From the NCBI GenBank assembly GCA_026004775.1, contig BPJU01000005.1, positions 186,001-250,000 on the forward strand: a stretch of DNA of 64,000 nucleotides. The letters are read 5' to 3'. Both the position numbers and the translations under genes were made by a program. The notes under the pieces are model-generated. The model made no database searches and had not been told where the DNA came from. It saw nothing but the letters and a program-made list of their open reading frames with translations. Positions 37,780 through 47,685 of this stretch are shown piece by piece. How positions within the stretch are numbered: the first letter of the stretch is position 1; every line of letters starts with the position of its first letter. This stretch comes from Pirellulaceae bacterium. Its GTDB lineage: Bacteria > Planctomycetota > Planctomycetia > Pirellulales > Pirellulaceae.

Positions 37780-39336
37780 TTAGCGGGCGATCTCCGTAAA
37801 GCGTGCTTCGCGTACCACTGTCACTTTGATCTCGCCGGGGTAGGTCAATTGTTCTTCGAACGCCCGGGCAATATCGCGGCAGATTTTCGCAGCTTTGGCG
37901 TCGTCGGTTTCTTTGGCGTTGGCAATCACTCGCAGTTCCCGTCCTGCCTGGATGGCAAAGGCCTGTTCCACGCCGGGAAAACCGCAGGCGATCGCTTCCA
38001 GCTCTTCCATCCGTTTGATATACCGCTCGAGCGACTCTCGCCGCGCCCCCGGACGGGATGCACTACACGCGTCGGCCGTCGCCACCAGCACCGTGTACGG
38101 ATAGTCGGTGACGATTTCGTCGTGGTGCCCCAGCGCCGCGTGCACCACCTCCGGCGGTTCGTTGTGCCGTTTCAAGAGATCGGCTCCGATTTTCGGGTGG
38201 CCTCCCTCCAGTTCGTGGTCAGCCGCCTTGCCGATGTCATGCAGCAAGCCGCAGCGCCGCGCAAGGTCGCCTTTCAAGCCGACCATTTCGGCTAGCATGC
38301 CGGCCAGAAATGCGACCTCGATACTGTGCCGGAGGACGTTCTGGCTGTAGCTGGTGCGGAAGTGCAGCCTCCCGAGCATATACAATACGCGGGGATGCAC
38401 CCCTGTGATACCGACCTCTTCCGCAGCCTCTTCGCCTTTACGTTGGATGAACTTGTCGATCTCTTTTTGTGTTTCGGCCACTACTTCCTCGATGCGCGTC
38501 GGATGGATGCGCCCGTCGGCGATCAGTTTATTGAGGGCTTGCCGGGCCACTTCTCGCCGCACCGGATCAAAGCCGCTGACGATAACCACACCCGGCGTGT
38601 CATCGATGATCAGGTCCACACCCGTGACTTTTTCAAAGCAGCGGATATTCCGACCTTCACGGCCGATAATCCGCCCTTTCATGTCGTCGTTGGGGATATC
38701 GACGGTGGTGGTGGTAGTTTCGGCGGTATGGGCGGCTGCGAAGCGCTGCATGGCCGTCAGGAGCATCTCACGAGCTTTGGCTTCGCACAGCTCCTGGAGC
38801 CGCTTTTCGTGCCGCAGCAGCTTGGCTCCAATCTCCTGCTGGAGCTCCTCTTCCAGTTGCCGCAGCAGCCGCCGCGTCGCCTCTTCCCGATTCAAGCCAC
38901 TGATCTGGTAAAGAGCCTGGCGCTGGCTTTCCGTAAGCCGAGCCAGCTCTTCGCTTCGCCGCTGTACCTCCTCAAGCCGTTCGGTCAGTCTCCGCTGCGT
39001 TGCCTCGACAATCCGCTCCTGCTTGCGCAGATCGTCTTCCTGCTGGGTGAGCACCTCTTGACGTTTGTCCAGAGCCCGCTCACGCTCGCGCAATTCCTCC
39101 CGCAATTCGGCCAATTCGCGCTCGACTTCGGCTTTCTGCTGGAGCGTCTGTTCCTTGATGGCCAGCTCGGCCTCCTTGATCCGGTTAGCCGCCTCCCGTT
39201 CGGCCTGTGCGATGATCTCACGCGCCTGCGATTGTCCGTCCCGCCGTGCCCGTTTGTCGAACCAGCGGATAGCCAGGAAGCTGGCCGTACCAGCCACCAG
39301 AGAGCAAATAATCCCGACAAGAATATAGTTCACCAC
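37780..39336 (-). CDS. rny: Ribonuclease Y
   Basis: Membrane-anchored endoribonuclease that initiates mRNA decay. I start at the GTG at 39336 because GAGGG lies eight bases upstream and the protein then begins [16 protein letters not shown], the expected N-terminal membrane anchor; this gives 518 residues, as in B. subtilis. A long Glu/Arg-rich coiled coil covers about residues 30-190. The KH domain is at [19 protein letters not shown] near 215, and the HD domain has the [12 protein letters not shown] motif near 365. ymdB follows in the same operon. Confidence 0.95.
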   Translation of the reverse strand: MVNYILVGIICSLVAGTASFLAIRWFDKRARRDGQSQAREIIAQAEREAANRIKEAELAIKEQTLQQKAEVERELAELREELRERERALDKRQEVLTQQEDDLRKQERIVEATQRRLTERLEEVQRRSEELARLTESQRQALYQISGLNREEATRRLLRQLEEELQQEIGAKLLRHEKRLQELCEAKAREMLLTAMQRFAAAHTAETTTTTVDIPNDDMKGRIIGREGRNIRCFEKVTGVDLIIDDTPGVVIVSGFDPVRREVARQALNKLIADGRIHPTRIEEVVAETQKEIDKFIQRKGEEAAEEVGITGVHPRVLYMLGRLHFRTSYSQNVLRHSIEVAFLAGMLAEMVGLKGDLARRCGLLHDIGKAADHELEGGHPKIGADLLKRHNEPPEVVHAALGHHDEIVTDYPYTVLVATADACSASRPGARRESLERYIKRMEELEAIACGFPGVEQAFAIQAGRELRVIANAKETDDAKAAKICRDIARAFEEQLTYPGEIKVTVVREARFTEIAR

Positions 39337-40231
39337 GCCTGTAACCCTCGCTTGGTCCGCGGATCGTCCAGCGGACAAGCGTCTTGGACAAGCGACGGTG
39401 GTGCGCGATCGACGAGCCGGCTATCAGTACGATCCGATCCTGTATGGGTGAAGGCGACGCATGGGCGACCGCACTGGCAGGGGCAGTGCTGCCCAGACCG
39501 CAAGATGCGACGCCGGCCCCTTTAAGCCCAATCGGGAGCTGAGCCCTCCAACAACCATCTCGGTCGAAGGCCCCACTGCCAGCAGCATTCGTGCCAGCCA
39601 ACCAGCCTCCTCTTGGGCACCTCTCCCCTCCCATCGGACTGCCCCGTCACATCCGGTCCGGTTACCAGCCAGAGTCGAGGCGGTACGCCGACGGCTCCAA
39701 GCGCAGGACGAGCCGTTGGTCGCTCCGCAAGCCTCAGCGGCGCACAACTCCGCCTGAACCACTTCGTACATCCGCTGGCCTAACAGCAGCCGAAGGATGA
39801 GCCAAAACCAATACATCGGTCGAATCACCAGCTCGAAATACGTAATCGTTTCGCGGGTAGACCCGTTCGCAGTCGGTCCACCCCGCGCTACCAGCGTCCT
39901 CGCTTCCCTGACGACACCTGTCCCTGGTATCCCGCGGACATAGGTTCTACAAAGTTACCAAACGTTCACTTCCCCATGTCCCCGGCCGGACCAGCCTGTA
40001 GCCGGCCCGACACGCCTAATTTAATGTTAGCAGATCGGCAGGGACGTTCAACGGCAACTTTTCCGAAACGGACGTCAAAATCAACGTACCTTCCGGACAG
40101 GCCGCCGGCCAACCCCATCCCCGGTACAACTCGACCACCGGCTATTGCCGCGGACGCCTTTGTGTGGTATATGTACATATGTATATTCCAGGACAAATCG
40201 ACTTGTTCTCCCACGGTGGGGGGATGCCACG
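39337..40231. other. Long intergenic region upstream of rny
   Basis: About 900 bases between rny (minus) and the Rpn gene (plus). The only candidate is a minus-strand frame at 39424-39828, listed separately. Near 40160 there is an AT-richer patch TATATGTACATATGTATAT, palindrome-like, which could hold the Rpn promoter. Nothing else is supported. Confidence 0.45.
39424..39828 (-). CDS. Doubtful 134-aa open frame
   Basis: The frame begins MIRPMYWFWLILRLLLGQRM, which looks like a short membrane segment, and its codons are fairly GC3-rich. The remainder is Gly/Ala/Ser/Arg-rich without recognisable motifs, and no clear ribosome binding site is seen. It is upstream of rny on the same strand. It could be a small membrane protein or chance. 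Confidence 0.22.
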   Translation of the reverse strand: MIRPMYWFWLILRLLLGQRMYEVVQAELCAAEACGATNGSSCAWSRRRTASTLAGNRTGCDGAVRWEGRGAQEEAGWLARMLLAVGPSTEMVVGGLSSRLGLKGPASHLAVWAALPLPVRSPMRRLHPYRIGSY

Positions 40232-41326
40232 GTGGCGGCTCGATACGACATTGCTTATCGCCGGCTGTTCCGGCACCGACGGTTGGTGATGGACTTGCTC
40301 CAGGGCTTCAGCGGCCAACCTTGGGTGGTGGAACTGGACTGGACCACGCTGGCAGCGGTGCGGGCGAAGTTTGTGGGAAGCCCGCTGCGCGTCTTTGAAG
40401 CCGATCAGATTTGGAAGGTGGTGCATCAGCCCACGGGACTGCCGGTCCATGTGCTGCTCGAATTCCAGTCGCGCAGTGAGCGGTGGATGGCTCTGCGAAC
40501 GACGAATTACTTGCTGCAATTGATGCTGGAGTGGGCCGAAGACCCGTCGGCGCATCCGGGCGAGCTACCCGCGACTTTTCCGATGTTCGTTTATAATGGC
40601 CGCCAACGTTGGACGGCGGCAAGAAACGTTCATGAACTCAACCCGCTGCTGCCAGTATCGTTGGAGCCGTTTGTGCCCCGTTGCGAATATGCTCTGTTGG
40701 ATATTCAGGCAACGCCGTTACACGCACTTCCTCCCAACAACACCGTGTCGTATTTAATCCGATTGGAGCAAGCTGGGCAACCGGAGGAAGTTTACGGTAT
40801 ACTCCAGGAGTTGGGCACATGGTTGAGCGCACCGGAAGATGAACCGATTCGGCTGGCCTTTTACGAATGGGTCGTGTACGTGACACTACCCGAGGCGACT
40901 CGGCGAAAAGGGCCCTGGCGGAAGATTCGGAACTTTAGCGAGGGGCTGACGATGTTAGCGGAACGTTGGCAGGAGTGGCAACTCCAGTGGTTGGATAAAG
41001 GCCGTCGGGAAGGACTGAAGCAAGGTCGGCGCGAAGGGCTCGAACGCGGCCGACAGGAAGGGCTTGAACGTGGTCGACAGGAAGGGCTCGAACGTGGCCG
41101 ACAGGAAGGATTACGGCAAGGGCGAGAGCAGGGGCGAGCCGAGGGGCTTTTGGAGGGCGAACGGCAGGTATTGCTCCGCCAACTCCAGCGCCGATTCGGT
41201 CGGCTAAGCCGAGCCGCACGCCAGCGCATCCAGCAAGCCGACTCACCGCAACTGCTGGTTTGGGCAGAACGGCTGCTGACGGCGAACAACCTGGCGGATG
41301 TTTTTGAAGGAGACGGCGATGAGTGA
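40232..41326 (+). CDS. Rpn-family PD-(D/E)XK nuclease/transposase-like protein
   Basis: Rpn proteins are recombination-promoting, PD-(D/E)XK-type nucleases often annotated as putative transposases. The GTG at 40232 follows GGTGGGGGG and gives 364 residues beginning VAARYDIAYRRLFRHRRLV, the usual Rpn start. The core contains ADQIWKVVHQPTGLPVHVLLEFQS (split here: the VLLEFQS strand near residue 78 carries the E-x-Q active-site pattern) followed by RWMALRTTNYLLQLMLEW. Residues 250-310 are a run of eight-residue GRQEGLER repeats forming a charged helix, and the last 50 residues are a DUF4351-like end. No terminal repeats flank it. Confidence 0.82.
   Translation: MAARYDIAYRRLFRHRRLVMDLLQGFSGQPWVVELDWTTLAAVRAKFVGSPLRVFEADQIWKVVHQPTGLPVHVLLEFQSRSERWMALRTTNYLLQLMLEWAEDPSAHPGELPATFPMFVYNGRQRWTAARNVHELNPLLPVSLEPFVPRCEYALLDIQATPLHALPPNNTVSYLIRLEQAGQPEEVYGILQELGTWLSAPEDEPIRLAFYEWVVYVTLPEATRRKGPWRKIRNFSEGLTMLAERWQEWQLQWLDKGRREGLKQGRREGLERGRQEGLERGRQEGLERGRQEGLRQGREQGRAEGLLEGERQVLLRQLQRRFGRLSRAARQRIQQADSPQLLVWAERLLTANNLADVFEGDGDE
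41000..41119 (+). repeat. 24-bp in-frame tandem repeat within the Rpn gene
   Basis: Five units of 24 bases (41000, 41024, 41048, 41072 and 41096) encode GRREGLKQ, GRREGLER, GRQEGLER, GRQEGLER and GRQEGLRQ; a degenerate sixth follows. The near-identity of the middle units suggests recent slippage and a length that could vary between strains. Confidence 0.88.
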
Positions 41327-41565
41327 TCTTACTGCGATCGTAGCCGTTTGTAGCTTTTCGCCGGCATTCAATACCGTAGAACGGCAGGTTCTGTCCGTTC
41401 GGCGACGCGAGTGGAATAGTGGAGTGGCGGCAGGCACTTCAGTGCCCGGCCCCAAAAGACGATTTCTGCGTGCTCCGTGACAGTTTATCGCTGGATGCAG
41501 ATTCGTACACGTGCATCGGTTCGCAGGTATAGGATTCACAAGACGAGCGTTTTTGCCACGGTAGA

Positions 41566-42633
41566 TTGAGCCGACGACTCGAATCGGCCGGAGAATTGCA
41601 CGTGTTGTCGGGACAATTCGAGCCGCGGGCCGGCTCGTTGCCTTTCGAGCGGCGTTTGGCGCAACGCTGGCCTCCGACCCGCTGGTTGGACCACCGGAGT
41701 GTTTTGGCGGTGTCGGGCGGTCCGGACAGCACAGCCCTGGCTCGTGCCCTCTGCCGGATCTGTCCGGACTCACCTTGCGAACGGTTCGTCATCGTGCATG
41801 TCAATCACGGGTGGCGTGGGGCCGAATCGGATCGCGACGAGCAGTTCGTGCAGAGGCTGGCTCAAGAGTTGGGCCTGGAGTTCATTGGCTATCGGCTGGA
41901 GCCGCCTGCAACGGCTTCCGGGTTGGGTCGAGAAGGTCTGGCGCGGCAAGAACGTTATCGGCGGCTGCTGGAAAGCGCGCGCCGCACCGGGGCTCGCTAT
42001 GTTCTGACCGCGCATACGCGTGATGACCAGATCGAAACGGTACTTTTGCGGATCTTTCGAGGCACTGGGGTTGCCGGACTCGGCGGCATGCCGGTTGTGC
42101 GGCGTCTGGATCCTCATGTGTCATTAGTGCGTCCGATTCTTTGGGCATCGCGCCACGCGGTACTGCGTTATTTAGGCCAGCTTCACCAGAACTGGTGCAG
42201 TGATTCGACGAATCCGGACCCAACGTTTGCTCGGGGCTTCTTGCGATCGGAATTGTTACCCGTATTGCGCCGTTTTTACGGAAACAAGGTGGACGAGGCG
42301 GTGTGGCGGTTGGCCGAAGATGCTTCCGAGCTGCAACGTTTAGTCGAAGTCGAGGTGCGGCAAAAGATGGAACAGTGTCGGTGCCGGTGCGGCCCTGACC
42401 AGGTATGCATCGACCGCCGGGCGTGGTTGCAGTTGGCAGAACCGTGGCAACGGCTGATTTTGCGGCAAATTTGGCAAGATGCTGGGTGGCCACAGCGCCA
42501 CATGACACGCCGGCACTGGCGGCAGCTAGCTTGCTGGTGTCGCCAACGATCCGAAGTCCAGCGCGACCTTCCCGGCAAAGTACGGCTGTACGTCGACTCT
42601 CAGTTGATCCGGCTTATCCAACATTCGCCTTGA
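41566..42633 (+). CDS. tilS: tRNA(Ile)-lysidine synthase
   Basis: Modifies C34 of the CAU-anticodon isoleucine tRNA so that it reads AUA. The N-type ATP-pyrophosphatase P-loop is SGGPDS at residues 50-55. Further family motifs are VHVNHGWRGAESDRDEQFV near 78, LTAHTRDDQIETVLLRIFRGTG near 147 and the tRNA-recognition stretch PDPTFARGFLRSELLP near 215. The C-terminal domain is shortened relative to E. coli (355 residues). The start is a TTG at 41566; a GTG 36 bases later is an alternative. The Rpn gene upstream ends 239 bases away. Confidence 0.9.
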   Translation: MSRRLESAGELHVLSGQFEPRAGSLPFERRLAQRWPPTRWLDHRSVLAVSGGPDSTALARALCRICPDSPCERFVIVHVNHGWRGAESDRDEQFVQRLAQELGLEFIGYRLEPPATASGLGREGLARQERYRRLLESARRTGARYVLTAHTRDDQIETVLLRIFRGTGVAGLGGMPVVRRLDPHVSLVRPILWASRHAVLRYLGQLHQNWCSDSTNPDPTFARGFLRSELLPVLRRFYGNKVDEAVWRLAEDASELQRLVEVEVRQKMEQCRCRCGPDQVCIDRRAWLQLAEPWQRLILRQIWQDAGWPQRHMTRRHWRQLACWCRQRSEVQRDLPGKVRLYVDSQLIRLIQHSP

Positions 42634-42673
42634 CGCCGCATCCGGTGGCGATCTAGCATCCTGGATGCTTAGA

Positions 42674-42737
42674 GCCTATCCGAAAACCGGTTCGAGGGCC
42701 TATCGATAAGCGGACCAAGGACGGTTTTCGGATAGGC
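42674..42737. repeat. MITE-like element or hairpin with 16-bp perfect inverted repeats
   Basis: GCCTATCCGAAAACCG at 42674-42689 is repeated in inverted orientation at 42722-42737, with a 32-base centre. The arms resemble the GAGCCTATCCGAAAAC termini of many IS5-type insertion sequences as I remember them. There is no T-run, so it is not a good terminator. A further palindrome AGCATCC-T-GGATGCT abuts it at 42655. Confidence 0.7.
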
Positions 42738-42809
42738 AGCTAACAGCTTTCCGGGCGAACCGCGCTGGGTAGCAGCTACCGCTTCCATTTGCGCATTAAG
42801 GATGGAATC

Positions 42810-44093
42810 GTGCCGGATCGACCCGCGTATTGGAAATTGTGGCTTACCGTGGGCTTAACGGCCTTTGCCTTGCGGGCGGCGGCTGCGGTATGGTGGCAAT
42901 CCCGCTTGGGTGCTGATCGGTTATTCTTTTTTCCGGACAGCGACACATATTGGCAGTTGGCTAAATCTCTAGCGTGCGGAGGGCCATTCCAATTAGGCCC
43001 TGATGCCCAAGTCGTTCGCACTCCCGCCTATCCACTGCTGCTGGCCGGCACGATTTACGTTTTCGGCGACGGATCGCCCGGTGTGGTGGCGGCACGCCTA
43101 CTAGGTGCCGGATTGGGCGCGGTGACCGCCTTGTTGGCCGGTTGGTGGGCCGGATGCCTTTCGAACGCGGGACGCGACCGCCAGCGGATCGGCCTGCTGG
43201 CTGCCGCCTTAGTTTGCTTTTACCCGGGTGCTATCGCCACGAGCATCTTTGTACTGTCCGAAGCTCTTTTCTGCCCGCTGATGGTGGCTCAGTTGGCGTG
43301 CTGGAGTTGGTGCCACTACCGGCCAAGCAGTTCCCTGTCCCGCCTGATCGGCAGTTCCGCGGTCGGTGGCTTGGGCGCTTTAGCGACGTTGTGCCGTCCC
43401 AGTTGGTTGTTGTTCACACCCGTGGCTGCGGTAGCATGGCTAGGTTTCGGACCGCGGCCTGCCAGCCGAGTCGGCGCGGCCGGTGCGCTGCTTCTGGGGT
43501 TCACCCTGGTGATGCTGCCTTGGTGGGTCCGCAACTACGCCGTGACCGGACACTGGGTTCCCACCACGCTGCAGGTCGGAGCCAGTCTCTATGACGGGCT
43601 CAATCCCCATGCCACCGGTGCAAGCAACATGGATTTCGTTCCGCGGTTTTGGGACGAAGAGCGCCAGCGACGTCAATCCCGACCATCGGCGGTCCCCCTT
43701 GAGGTAGCCGTTGATCGCAAGATGTTCCAAGCGGCGGTGGCTTGGGCACGGACCCATCCCGTGGAGGTTGCGCGTTTGGCGGTGAGGAAATTCATCCGCA
43801 TGTGGAGTCCGTGGCCCAACGACCGGCAACTTCAGCAATCGTACGCGGCGTGGATCTTGGCGGCCAGTTATATTTTCCTTCTGTTTCCCGCCGTTTTGGG
43901 AATTACCCGCCAGTGGTCGGCCGGCTGGCCGGTGGTTCTGGCCGTCCTGCCCACGATCTACCTGACCGCCCTCCACGTGGTTTTTGTCGGATCGGTGCGC
44001 TATCGCGAACCGGCGATGCTCGGATGGTGCGTTCTGGCGGCACTGGGCGTTTGGCACCTGGTGCGAGTCCGCTCATCGGGAGATCGACCATGA
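42810..44093 (+). CDS. GT39/ArnT-like membrane glycosyltransferase
   Basis: A 427-residue polytopic membrane protein with about ten hydrophobic segments. The first lumenal loop has FFPDSDTYWQLAKSL, where the acidic pair fits the catalytic DD/DxD region of lipid-phosphate-sugar-using transferases (PMT/ArnT type). LCRPSWLLF and the conserved WWVRNYAVTGHWVP follow. Such enzymes transfer sugars from polyprenyl phosphate to proteins or lipids in the periplasm. I choose the GTG at 42810 (AAGGA seven bases upstream) over an upstream TTG. The next gene overlaps its stop by ATGA, so they are translationally coupled. Confidence 0.8.
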   Translation: MPDRPAYWKLWLTVGLTAFALRAAAAVWWQSRLGADRLFFFPDSDTYWQLAKSLACGGPFQLGPDAQVVRTPAYPLLLAGTIYVFGDGSPGVVAARLLGAGLGAVTALLAGWWAGCLSNAGRDRQRIGLLAAALVCFYPGAIATSIFVLSEALFCPLMVAQLACWSWCHYRPSSSLSRLIGSSAVGGLGALATLCRPSWLLFTPVAAVAWLGFGPRPASRVGAAGALLLGFTLVMLPWWVRNYAVTGHWVPTTLQVGASLYDGLNPHATGASNMDFVPRFWDEERQRRQSRPSAVPLEVAVDRKMFQAAVAWARTHPVEVARLAVRKFIRMWSPWPNDRQLQQSYAAWILAASYIFLLFPAVLGITRQWSAGWPVVLAVLPTIYLTALHVVFVGSVRYREPAMLGWCVLAALGVWHLVRVRSSGDRP

Positions 44094-47000
44094 CGGGCGC
44101 AGCCCCACCAACAGCCGATCAGAAAGCTCACCGGCCACGATCCCGGTTAATAATCAGCCTGGGATTGCTCGCGTTGAGCGCATTGCTGTTAACCGTGGGA
44201 CGTGCAGCTCTCGAGAAGAGCATCGCCTGGCAGGTTACCCAGAAACTTCAGCAAGCCTTTCCCGGGGTGGACGTCCATCTTGACCAAGCGCGGATCGTGT
44301 CGGCCAACTGTATCGAGCTGGTGGGGCTACGATTGATGGATCGGCAATCGTCCGGCGAGCGGGCCGTACTGGTGTCGGGGCGCCGAGTCTACGTGACGGT
44401 GCACCACCCGAAACAGTGGCTTTCACCGGAAAACAGCTCTCCGGCCGACATCGTTGTCGTGGGAGGTCAAGCGCAATTGGAGCGATTTGCCGACGGTACA
44501 TGGAACGTTGCGCCTCTGGTAGCGCGCGGTGGGGGGCGGCAGTTTGTTTCCCAATTGCACGCCACGGACCTGCGGCTGATACTCCGTTGCAGCGGTCGGC
44601 CTGATCGTTCGCCCATGGTATTTCATGACGTGCAGCTCCGCTTGCAGCCGGTCAAGAAGCCTGACGGCGCGCATGACAGCTACCGATTGATGTTCCAAGG
44701 AAGCGCGGCGTTCTGTAACCGGATTCGGCTGCAAGCCGAAGGTGAGCGTACGCAGTGGCACATCCAGGGCGAGCTTTCCCAGGTGTTGCTGTCGCCGGAG
44801 CTATGGGATCAGTTGGCCGCCTGTTGGCCGGATGCCGACGGCCGATGGCGTTCGCTTCGCGGCGAACTGGATGGGAGTTTTACGGCAAAGTACGACGGTC
44901 ACGATTGGTGGTGGAGTGCCTCGGGTAAACTGCGCAATGGTTGGTTTTCCGACCCAGAGTTTCCTTACGCATTCACCGCCATCCAGGCCGATATCCAGTG
45001 GGAGCCCCACGAGCTGCGGATTTCGAACGTCGCGGCGCGATCCGGCGTCGCCGAACTCCAGTTGGAACTGGTGCGCACCGGTTCGGAGGACTTCGTTTCG
45101 GGAAAGCTCCGCGTAACGGCTCGGCGCTTGCCCCTGGACGATCGGCTGGTGCGGCTGTTGCCTGAACCACTGCGGCGGGTCTGGAACGAGTATCATCCGT
45201 CGGGAAGAGCCGACGTCGATTTGGCGTGGGACTTTGGGCAGGAGCAGTCGGTGCCGCGGCTGGCTGCCGAATTGAGCGACCTGGCCTTCGTCTATCGCAG
45301 ATTCCCCTATCGCGTCAGCCGCGCCCGCGGCTCGTTGGCGTGGACCGACGGACAGCTTGCCTTCCACCTGCACATTCCTGTGGGTGGCCGCCAGGCCCGA
45401 GCCACCGGGGAACTGGCATTTCCACACGGACACCCCGTCGGCTGGGTCGAGCTGTCGACCGAAGGCGCCATTCCGGTCGACATAGAATTGATCAACGCCC
45501 TGCCCGAATCGGTAGCCAACTTCGTACATCGTCTCAATCCCACAGGCACGATGGAAATTGCAGCACGATGGGAACGTTCGTCGGAGAAAGAACCCTTCGG
45601 CAAAAACATCGAACTCTTCATCCAAAACGGCTCGATCCGGTACGATCGGTTTCCTTATCCGTTGGAGGGAGTCCACGGGCGCGTGGTGGTGGAAAACCAG
45701 CGAGTCCGATTTTCGCGCCTGGTGGCCCGTCACGACAGCGCGTTTCTCACAGCGTCCGGAATATGGGACCCGGATGTCCCGGACGGGTGGTGTTTTCAAA
45801 TGGACTGCCACGCTACAGACGTACCGCTAAACGAGTCGCTGCGGTCAGCGCTCAGCCCTTCCGTGCAGCGGATGTGGTTGATGCTCCAGCCTCAGGGAAC
45901 GCTCGACCAGATCCACGTGCACCTCGCCTACCACCCCCGCAACCAGAAATTGGCGGTGACTCTTTCGGCCCAAAAATGGCCACCCGAACAGAACATCGAG
46001 GGGCGTGCGGTGAGCCTGCGGCCCGTCTGGTTTCCGTATCGGTGGGACAATGTAACGGGAAGATTTTCATACGAACAGGGCAGAATCTCGTTTCACGATA
46101 TCCGCGCCGAACACGGACCGGCGCGGATTCGGTCGCTGAGCGGCTCATGGCAAACGGCACCTGAAGGCCACTGGCAACTGAGCATCAACCGTATGGAGCT
46201 GGAGCGGCTGAATCTGGACGAAGAGTTGCTCGATGCGCTGCCCGGTTCCCTGCGCGAAAAACTGGTACTGCTCGGCTTGCAAGGCGCTATCAACGGCGGT
46301 GTTGAGTTTTATCTAGAGGGCATGTCAGGCCAACTAACCGCCGCGCAATGGAACGGGCATCTGGACACGGAAGACGGGCGCCTGGTCTGCGGCAGTCCAT
46401 GGGAACACATCCGGGGCGGCGTAGCGATCCAGGGCCGTTGGCGAGAGCACGAGTGGCACCTCGACGGTTCGCTCCATGTGGATTCCGTGGAATTCCGAAA
46501 TATCCACCTGACACGGCTACGAGGGCCTTTTCAATGGAGCGGCCGCCAGCTACGTCTAGGCAACTCCTCGGACTCTCCTTCCGGCCAATCGTTCACTTCT
46601 CCAGTTACTGCACGCCTCTTCGGTGGTGACCTTGCGCTGACGGGTGTGGTACAGCTTGATCCGCAGCCAAAGTTCTGGTTCGATGCCCGGCTCTCCGACG
46701 CCGATCTTGCTCAGGCCGCCGTACACCTGGGTCCAACACCGCCTTCTGTATCGGGCAAGTTGTTCGGCCAACTCCTGCTGGGCGGTACGGCCGGGGTAGT
46801 GGAAACCTGGAGCGGGCAGGGCAGCGCTGAATTCACCCAAGCCAATCTCTATCAACTACCCCTGATGATCGCACTGCTCAAGCTGCTGAATGTGCGCCCG
46901 CCTGATCCGACCGCCTTCACCAGCGGTGACATCCAATTTCGGTGGGAAGGAGAACGGCTCTATTTTTCGCGAATCGCCCTCCAGGGCGATGCCATCAGCC

Positions 47001-47293
47001 TGGTCGGCCGTGGACAAGCCGATCTTTCTCGCCAATTGAACCTCACGTTCTATGCTTTAGTCGGCCGGGAAGACGCTCAGTTGCCGATACTGCGGCCCCT
47101 GTTTCAAGAAGCGGCACGCAACGTCCTTTTAATCGATGTAACCGGTTCGCTGGCTCAGCCAATCGTCACACCTCGCCCATTCCCCGAATTGAACGAAACC
47201 CTCCAGCAATGGTTGACCGAATCCTTGAACGAAACCGGCCCATGGTCCGAAGCGCCACCCCGTGCTGCGTCCCGTGCCGGGACTTTACCATAA
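44090..47293 (+). CDS. AsmA-like large envelope protein
   Basis: A 1067-residue protein beginning at the ATG that overlaps the preceding stop. A single N-terminal membrane segment (residues about 20-38, LIISLGLLALSALLLTVG) is followed by a very long beta-rich periplasmic region. VDVHLDQARIVSANCIELVGL at the start and the C-terminal AsmA-type block (VSGKLFGQLLLGGTAG, LPLMIALLKLLNV and a final DVTGSLAQPIVTPRPFPE) match the AsmA/DUF3971/TamB group of lipid-transport bridge proteins. It should span the periplasm. The link to the upstream glycosyltransferase is by operon only. Confidence 0.82.
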   Translation: MTGAAPPTADQKAHRPRSRLIISLGLLALSALLLTVGRAALEKSIAWQVTQKLQQAFPGVDVHLDQARIVSANCIELVGLRLMDRQSSGERAVLVSGRRVYVTVHHPKQWLSPENSSPADIVVVGGQAQLERFADGTWNVAPLVARGGGRQFVSQLHATDLRLILRCSGRPDRSPMVFHDVQLRLQPVKKPDGAHDSYRLMFQGSAAFCNRIRLQAEGERTQWHIQGELSQVLLSPELWDQLAACWPDADGRWRSLRGELDGSFTAKYDGHDWWWSASGKLRNGWFSDPEFPYAFTAIQADIQWEPHELRISNVAARSGVAELQLELVRTGSEDFVSGKLRVTARRLPLDDRLVRLLPEPLRRVWNEYHPSGRADVDLAWDFGQEQSVPRLAAELSDLAFVYRRFPYRVSRARGSLAWTDGQLAFHLHIPVGGRQARATGELAFPHGHPVGWVELSTEGAIPVDIELINALPESVANFVHRLNPTGTMEIAARWERSSEKEPFGKNIELFIQNGSIRYDRFPYPLEGVHGRVVVENQRVRFSRLVARHDSAFLTASGIWDPDVPDGWCFQMDCHATDVPLNESLRSALSPSVQRMWLMLQPQGTLDQIHVHLAYHPRNQKLAVTLSAQKWPPEQNIEGRAVSLRPVWFPYRWDNVTGRFSYEQGRISFHDIRAEHGPARIRSLSGSWQTAPEGHWQLSINRMELERLNLDEELLDALPGSLREKLVLLGLQGAINGGVEFYLEGMSGQLTAAQWNGHLDTEDGRLVCGSPWEHIRGGVAIQGRWREHEWHLDGSLHVDSVEFRNIHLTRLRGPFQWSGRQLRLGNSSDSPSGQSFTSPVTARLFGGDLALTGVVQLDPQPKFWFDARLSDADLAQAAVHLGPTPPSVSGKLFGQLLLGGTAGVVETWSGQGSAEFTQANLYQLPLMIALLKLLNVRPPDPTAFTSGDIQFRWEGERLYFSRIALQGDAISLVGRGQADLSRQLNLTFYALVGREDAQLPILRPLFQEAARNVLLIDVTGSLAQPIVTPRPFPELNETLQQWLTESLNETGPWSEAPPRAASRAGTLP

Positions 47294-47355
47294 AGGTCCC
47301 CAGGCCGGACGTAAATACGTAACAGGCGCACAGTTACGTTCTGCAGGAGGTTTCC

Positions 47356-47685
47356 ATGACGGTTATTCCCACTGGTTTGGCAAGCAGTTTGGCGGCCAGT
47401 CCGATTTCGCAGACGGCCAGTCATCAGCACCAGGCAGCCGAAGCAACCGTCCAGCAGGTCCGCCAAGCCGACGGTGCGCGGCGCGCCTCGGAAGCTGACG
47501 GTGTGGACCGAGCTCAAGAGGACTCGCCCACCCAGGATCGCGACGCCGACGGAAGGCGCCCGTGGGAACTCCAGCGGTTCCCCGACCGCAAGACCGAAGA
47601 CCCCAGCACTGACGAGCCAGACGGAGAGAAACGCGTCCCGGACCCGACGGGAGAAGCCGGCCAGTGGCTGGACTTGTTGGGCTAG
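47356..47685 (+). CDS. Small hydrophilic protein of unknown function
   Basis: A 109-residue protein with a near-perfect GCAGGAGG ribosome binding site eight bases before the ATG. There is no signal peptide or membrane segment. It is rich in Asp, Arg, Glu and Gln, with HQHQAAEATVQQVRQAD in the first half and a C-terminal motif EAGQWLDLLG. I recall short planctomycete proteins ending with a similar DLxG tail, but no function is known. It follows the AsmA-like gene by 62 bases and may be part of that operon. Confidence 0.7.
   Translation: MTVIPTGLASSLAASPISQTASHQHQAAEATVQQVRQADGARRASEADGVDRAQEDSPTQDRDADGRRPWELQRFPDRKTEDPSTDEPDGEKRVPDPTGEAGQWLDLLG

Noticed and set aside
39218-39634. Minus-strand frame overlapping the 5' end of rny
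   Set aside because: It overlaps the coding frame of rny and has low-complexity translation; rny start evidence is stronger.
41298-41480. Short plus-strand frame after the Rpn gene (MSDLTAIVAVCSF start)
   Set aside because: Only about 50 codons, overlaps the Rpn stop, no clear ribosome binding site and no conserved-looking sequence.
42674-42737. Interpretation of the inverted repeat after tilS as an intrinsic terminator
   Set aside because: The arms are 32 bases apart and no T-run follows on either strand.
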